Positions 15,341 through 18,921 of a DNA stretch of 18,921 nt are shown here, piece after piece. Below the pieces are notes generated by a model. It ran no database searches. It saw only the letters and a program-made list of their open reading frames with translations, and was not told the DNA's origin. Source of the DNA: an uncultured Campylobacter sp. (GTDB lineage Bacteria; Campylobacterota; Campylobacteria; Campylobacterales; Campylobacteraceae); the NCBI RefSeq assembly GCF_938045775.1, contig NZ_CALIBH010000027.1, positions 1-18,921 of the forward strand. Direction: 5' to 3'. Made by a program: the position numbers and the translations under genes. Positions within the stretch are counted from its first letter, which is position 1; every line of letters begins with the position of its first letter.

Positions 15341-15414
15341 TTAAATTTCATGCCGTTTTAATTAAATTTCGAGCTGCCGTATTCAGGAGCGCTTAAATTT
15401 TATGCCGTTTTATT
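15341..15414. repeat. Two copies of the dispersed TTAAATTT-RTGCCGTTTTA repeat
   Basis: TTAAATTTCATGCCGTTTTA plus ATTAA (15341-15365) and TTAAATTTTATGCCGTTTTA plus TT (15393-15414) match the copies at 13192-13214 and 13224-13247, in the same orientation. In both spacers they come after the 33-base tandem units. Confidence 0.6.
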
Positions 15415-15553
15415 CAAATGCGGCTAATTTTGCGCTGTCATACTGCGACGTCTGCTGCGCCGCGCACTGCTCGCGATTTTAAATTTCGCTTCGGAATTTT
15501 AAAGCTCATCGCGCGGCGCATCCGGATTTCATCGCAAGAGCTCTAGCACAAAC

Positions 15554-15604
15554 GCCGCCTGCGGCAGAGCTTTTAAAATTTCATCGTGAAATTTTAAAAT
15601 TTTA
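15554..15604. terminator. Pair of strong hairpins, candidate bidirectional terminator
   Basis: GCCGC-CT-GCGGC (15554-15565) is followed by TTTTAAAATTTCA (15571-15583) and its exact reverse complement TGAAATTTTAAAA (15587-15599), with only TCG between them, and then TTTT. The second hairpin has 13 perfect pairs but is AU-rich. It lies 400 bases beyond tsdA, so it is not clearly tied to either neighbour. Confidence 0.4.
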
Positions 15605-15900
15605 CGCCGAGGCTTTCAAACCCTGCGCTGCCTGCCTCTTGATACAGCCACGCTAAAAATTTAACCAAATACGACGAACAAGACGAGCGTAACGAACGCA
15701 GCCGACGCCGCAAAGCAGAATATGTCGAACCAAAAAAAGCGCACGGCGCAGATCGAAAATGAGCTAAATTTTAAAATTTCACCGCGTCCGAGGCCTTAGC
15801 GCAAACGAGATAAATTTTATGTTTTAATGCGCCTTTGAGCCCGAGCGTATCAAATAAATTTTAAACGAAATTCTAACGCTACAGCGCTATTTTATATTTT

Positions 15901-15906
15901 TATAAA
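15901..15906 (+). promoter_or_regulatory. Possible -10 box of the PPTase-MMPL gene
   Basis: TATAAA (15901-15906) lies in an AT-rich stretch 26 bases before ATG 15933. TATATT at 15893-15898 is an alternative. The ribosome site is weak (AGGG, 15925-15928). Confidence 0.35.
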
Positions 15907-15932
15907 GACTATTTTAGTAAAATCAGGGCTTT

Positions 15933-18158
15933 ATGAGCGAGATAAAAATTTTAATCACCGACGAGGATCTGTGCGCTCCGCGGCGGCTTTTGAGCAGGCG
16001 CGATAAGAAGCTGGCGCGAGCGCGAGACCATCTGCGCGAATTTCGCGTTTCGCGGGCGCTTAAGGCGCGCTTTAAAAAGCGCGGCAAATTTTGTATCTCG
16101 CACAAAAGCGCGTACGGCAAAACGATCGTTGCCGTAGGTTTTGCGAGGCAAAAATTCGGACTTGATCTTGAAATTTTAAAACCGCGGAATTTTGCCGCGG
16201 CGAGCGAGTTTTGTTTCAATGCCTTTGAGCGCGAATTTTTAGCGGCGGCGGACGAAAGCGAAAAGGCGCTCGTTTTTTATAAAATTTACACGATCAAAGA
16301 GGCGCTGATTAAGGCGCGAAGCCTGGGTTTTTACGCGCTTGATCGCGTGGGGCTGGCGCGAGGCGCAGATGGAGAGGCTCTGGCGCTTGATGAGCGTAGC
16401 GCGCGTGAGCTTTACTCAAAATTTCGCCCGCTTAGCCTCTCGCAGGATTTTTTCTCGCTTAGCCTTCACTCGCGCCTCGGCGCCCGCGGCGCGATTAAGC
16501 TCGATCCTGCGCAAAACCGCTTTATTGCGATCATTGACGGCGCGCCGCACTACCTCGCTACGGCTAAGCTCGCTCCGAAAGCAAATGACGATACGCTTAG
16601 TGCGCTCGTGCGCGAGGCGCAAAAAAGCGAAATTTTAATCTCCGGCACTGCCCTTTTTAGCGCATTGGGTAAAAGCGCGGGCGTGCGCGAAAGCTCCGTC
16701 GCGGGCGCCGTATCGCTTAGCCTGTGCGCGGCGCTGCTGCTGGCGGCATTTTCGCGCGCACGGATCTTCTGCCTGCTGCTGCCCGCGCTTTTCGGGCTTG
16801 CCTGCGGCGTAGCGGCTACGATGGCGATCCGCGGCTCGATCCACATCCTAAGCGCCGTGGTTTCGACGAGCCTAATCGGGCTGATGCTGGATTACGCGGT
16901 GCACTGGCTCGGCGCAAACATCTCGCGCCGCATCGAAGCTCGCTCGATAAAAAGCATGCGAAACATCCTGCTTCTAGGGTTTTTCATCACGGCCGGAGGC
17001 TACTTCGTATTTTTATTCAGCCCGTTTTTTCTGCTCAAAGAGATCGCGATCTTTGCCATAGCCGCACTTGCGGGGGCGTTTTGCTTTAGCTACTTCGCCC
17101 TGCCACTACTACTTGCCGGGGCGGAATTTCGCCCCGCTCCGCTCTTTGCAAAAGCTCTTGAGCTCTACGCAAAGGCGCTTTGTAAGATAAGCTTAAGCTT
17201 TAAAGCGCTCGTCATCATTTGCGCGGCGCTGCTTGCGTTTTTGTATTTTAAAATGGAGCTTAAGGACGACGTCAGCGAATACGCGAGCTTGGATAAAAAC
17301 CTTATCGCGATGAGCGCCAAGCTCGCAAGCATCGGAGGCTCCAGCTTCGATCTGATTGTGGGTAATGATGCAGGCGCGATAGCCAAAGAGGCCGTGGCGC
17401 GCGGGTTTGCAGACTCATATACGGGCGCGCCGATTTTGGATCCAGCTACGCAGAGCTTTATCAAGCAAGCCTTTGCAAACTACGATAGAAGCGCATTTTT
17501 GCGTCTTGGACTCAGCCGCGAGCTCGTGGATGCAAACTTTGCCAAGATCGCGGATGCACCCATTTTAAGCTACGAGCAAGCTAGAAGCTCCGTTCTTTTT
17601 GCCGCGATGCCGAGCATCGATCCGCATATAGCTTTTTTGCGCGGCGTGCGCGATAAAACGGCCATTAGCGAGCTTGCCGCGCAGATGGGCACGCTGCATC
17701 TAAATATGCGAAGCGCCATAAGCGAGGCGTTTTCGCAGATCAAAATCAACGCCTTGTATCTGAAATGCGCCGCATACGCCCTTGCGCTCGCGCTGCTGTG
17801 GGCGTTTTTCGGCGCGCGGACGGCGTGGCTGATCGTCATCTGCGTTTTTGCGACAAATTTAGCCGTGCTCGCCCTGCTTAGCGCATTCGGCGTGAGCGTA
17901 AATATTTTTGCGATCTTTGCGCTGATCCTCTCTGGCGCCGTGGGGATTGACTATATGATCTTTGCAAACAACGATAAGATGGCGCTTAGCGATAAAATTT
18001 TCGGCATCACGCTTGCGTCTTTAACCAGCATAATCTCTTTTTTTACGCTCGCTTTCAGCTCCACCAAGGCCGTGGCACTGTTTGGGCTTTGCGTCAGCCT
18101 AAATATCGCGCTAGCGGCGATCTTGGCGCAAGTTTTAGCGGCGAGCAAGAAAAGCTAA
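15933..18158 (+). CDS. Fusion of Sfp-type phosphopantetheinyl transferase and truncated MMPL/RND-like exporter
   Basis: The 741-residue product has two parts. Residues 1 to about 170 are a 4'-phosphopantetheinyl transferase. GLDLE (76-80) is the Mg-binding GxDxE and FYKIYTIKEALIKA (115-128) is the WxxKEAxxK motif, so it could activate acyl carrier proteins. Residues from about 185 on match the MMPL 'predicted exporter' family (COG4258 type). A short stretch of the first periplasmic domain (to about 255) leads into five helices (about 257-274, 278-297, 303-324, 344-363, 368-394), with LDYAVHW at 319-325. A helix at 423-440, a second large periplasmic domain (441-607) and five more helices (608-735), with GIDYMIF at 671-677, complete it. 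That is 11 of 12 expected helices: the first one and most of the first periplasmic domain are missing. The frame is intact. The family belongs to aryl-polyene/flexirubin-type lipid clusters, but no such genes flank it here. Confidence 0.82.
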   Translation: MSEIKILITDEDLCAPRRLLSRRDKKLARARDHLREFRVSRALKARFKKRGKFCISHKSAYGKTIVAVGFARQKFGLDLEILKPRNFAAASEFCFNAFEREFLAAADESEKALVFYKIYTIKEALIKARSLGFYALDRVGLARGADGEALALDERSARELYSKFRPLSLSQDFFSLSLHSRLGARGAIKLDPAQNRFIAIIDGAPHYLATAKLAPKANDDTLSALVREAQKSEILISGTALFSALGKSAGVRESSVAGAVSLSLCAALLLAAFSRARIFCLLLPALFGLACGVAATMAIRGSIHILSAVVSTSLIGLMLDYAVHWLGANISRRIEARSIKSMRNILLLGFFITAGGYFVFLFSPFFLLKEIAIFAIAALAGAFCFSYFALPLLLAGAEFRPAPLFAKALELYAKALCKISLSFKALVIICAALLAFLYFKMELKDDVSEYASLDKNLIAMSAKLASIGGSSFDLIVGNDAGAIAKEAVARGFADSYTGAPILDPATQSFIKQAFANYDRSAFLRLGLSRELVDANFAKIADAPILSYEQARSSVLFAAMPSIDPHIAFLRGVRDKTAISELAAQMGTLHLNMRSAISEAFSQIKINALYLKCAAYALALALLWAFFGARTAWLIVICVFATNLAVLALLSAFGVSVNIFAIFALILSGAVGIDYMIFANNDKMALSDKIFGITLASLTSIISFFTLAFSSTKAVALFGLCVSLNIALAAILAQVLAASKKS

Positions 18159-18160
18159 TC

Positions 18161-18212
18161 AAGCGAAAGTCAAAGAGCCGAAAGCACCGGATAGGCGCTC
18201 TTTGTCCCGCTT
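18161..18212 (+). terminator. Stem-loop after the PPTase-MMPL gene
   Basis: AAGCG (18161-18165) pairs with CGCTT (18208-18212) outside a perfect inner stem CAAAGAGC (18171-18178) / GCTCTTTG (18197-18204). It begins 3 bases after the stop codon. No T-run follows, so it may be a 3'-end stabilising structure rather than an intrinsic terminator. Confidence 0.35.
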
Positions 18213-18422
18213 GCAGATAAAATTTTATAAAAAGAGCGTACCGTAAATTTACGCAGCCGCGGCAAATGAAAATTTTAATCCAACCTGCTGCGAGATAAAA
18301 TTTAGTCTGCATGTGCAAGATAAAATTTAACCGATTAGAGCGCAAGATAAAATTTGAGATGAAATTTCGACCAAGCAGGTTGTGAGCTTAAATTTAAAGA
18401 GCAAGATTGCAAGATGAAATTT
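18213..18422. repeat. Cluster of GCAAGATAAAATTT direct repeats
   Basis: Copies: GCAGATAAAATTTT (18213-18226), GCGAGATAAAATTT (18290-18303), GCAAGATAAAATTT (18315-18328 and 18342-18355, identical), GAGATGAAATTT (18356-18367) and GCAAGATGAAATTTT (18409-18423). The inverted pair CAACCTGC (18281-18288) / GCAGGTTG (18375-18382) brackets the central copies. The cluster occupies the space between two genes whose 3' ends face each other, so it is not in a promoter position. Confidence 0.6.
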
Positions 18423-18478
18423 TAAAAGCCTTTTGGTCGCAGCGCCTCGCGGCGCGTTATTAAATTTAAACCCGCGCC

Positions 18479-18921
18479 CTACTCGCCGCTTTTGCCCGCT
18501 TTTATCATCTTTATAAATTCCTTTGCGAGCTTGGAGGGTTTTTTATACACGACCGAAAACGACACGTCCAAAAGCGGCTCATCCGCGACGTCAAAGAGCG
18601 TGATGTAGTCTTTTTGCGTCTCAAAAATGTACCGCGCGAAGCTGAAACTCACGCAAAGCCCCGCCGCGACCATCGCGTTAGCCACGTACAGATAGGAGGT
18701 GTCACAGAAAATTTGAGGCGTAAAGCCCGCGTTTTCAAAGATCTTTTTAAAGTTCGATTCACTTTTTAAAATTTTACTGCTGATTGCAAATTTATCGGAT
18801 TTAAACTCGCTAAGCGCGATTTTAGGGTATTTCTCGGTAGAATTTATACTTGCTCGCGAAACGGCCGGATGAGAGGAGCTGACGCTTAGAAGCAGCCTGC
18901 GCTTTTTTATAAACTCGCAAT
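18479..18921 (-). CDS. LysR-type transcriptional regulator, C-terminal part (N-terminus outside window)
   Basis: The minus-strand frame is open from the window edge to TAG at 18479-18481, giving about 146 residues of a LysR substrate-binding domain. The order of motifs fits the second half of that domain: KKRRLLLSVSSSHPAVSRAS near the edge (the family's ..HPLA.. segment), KIALSEFKSDKFAISS, then NFKKIFENAGFTPQIFCDTS (the R..ld..f...gf.P.i.. segment) and LYVANAMVAAGLCVSFS (the ..vaaGlGvallP position). The DNA-binding helix-turn-helix lies beyond the window, so neither target nor effector can be inferred. It converges on the PPTase-MMPL gene, with about 320 bases of repeat-bearing spacer between them. 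A short internal start at GTG 18685 is not the real start. Confidence 0.8.
   Translation of the reverse strand, partial: CEFIKKRRLLLSVSSSHPAVSRASINSTEKYPKIALSEFKSDKFAISSKILKSESNFKKIFENAGFTPQIFCDTSYLYVANAMVAAGLCVSFSFARYIFETQKDYITLFDVADEPLLDVSFSVVYKKPSKLAKEFIKMIKAGKSGE

Larger units (their letters stand above)
15149..15932. other. Non-coding spacer between tsdA and the PPTase-MMPL gene
   Basis: These 784 bases hold no credible gene. They start with a small hairpin and three tandem repeat units, continue with two copies of the TTAAATTTYRTGCCGTTTTA repeat, and contain two strong hairpins at 15554-15604. The remaining stretch to 15880 is GC-rich text with AAATTT words and shows nothing recognisable. 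Confidence 0.6.

Noticed and set aside
12788..15414. The two paired spacers around tsdA as insertion-sequence remnants
   Set aside because: No transposase fragment, terminal inverted repeats or target duplications were seen; only non-coding repeat units are shared.
18094..18345. Minus-strand open frame of 83 codons after the PPTase-MMPL gene
   Set aside because: It overlaps the 3' end of that gene and the hairpin and repeat region, with no ribosome site or protein-like pattern.
18213..18422. The GCAAGATAAAATTT cluster as a CRISPR array
   Set aside because: The repeats are only 14 bases, vary in sequence, have spacers of 0-63 bases, and no cas genes are in view.

Overview
The window looks like chromosome from an oral-type Campylobacter with comparatively high GC (C. 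gracilis, C. showae or C. rectus are candidates). This is inferred from the gene content, from the hisS-speA-cysE-aspB order known in C. jejuni, from Campylobacter-like AAGGA ribosome binding sites and TATAAT -10 boxes, and from the dense use of the words AAATTT and AAATTTTA. No species marker gene is present, so the species call is a guess. No tRNA, rRNA, insertion sequence, phage gene or CRISPR array was recognised.

Layout, left to right. (1) The end of a peptidase M16-like gene that lacks the zinc site (1-1213), then about 1 kb of non-coding, repeat-bearing DNA. (2) recG (2242-5145), which carries an insert of about 360 low-complexity residues between the DNA-binding wedge and the helicase motor. 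(3) A small orphan gene (5359-5841), a 0.7 kb spacer, and a second small acidic orphan that appears to be split by a frameshift (6578-7128). (4) A tight operon with overlapping start and stop codons: hisS, speA, cysE, a small exported protein and aspB (7345-12778). (5) 1.4 kb of non-coding DNA with degenerate tandem and dispersed repeats. (6) tsdA, a periplasmic diheme cytochrome c for thiosulfate/tetrathionate (14159-15148), and another 0.8 kb repeat-bearing spacer. (7) A fusion of an Sfp-type phosphopantetheinyl transferase to an MMPL exporter that has lost its first membrane helix (15933-18158). (8) A repeat cluster and, on the minus strand, the C-terminal part of a LysR-type regulator that runs off the window (18479-18921).

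The operon combines housekeeping functions: histidyl-tRNA charging, agmatine production for polyamines, O-acetylserine for cysteine, and an aspartate-family transaminase. TsdA adds respiratory use of sulfur compounds. The PPTase-MMPL fusion is an orphan: no polyketide or fatty-acid-like genes lie beside it. It is best read as a possible remnant of an aryl-polyene or related lipid gene cluster.

The most unusual features are the recG insert, the PPTase-MMPL fusion, and the non-coding DNA. Spacers make up about a quarter of the window, which is high for Campylobacter, and they are built from several related degenerate repeat families centred on AAATTT. The same motif also appears in frame inside recG.
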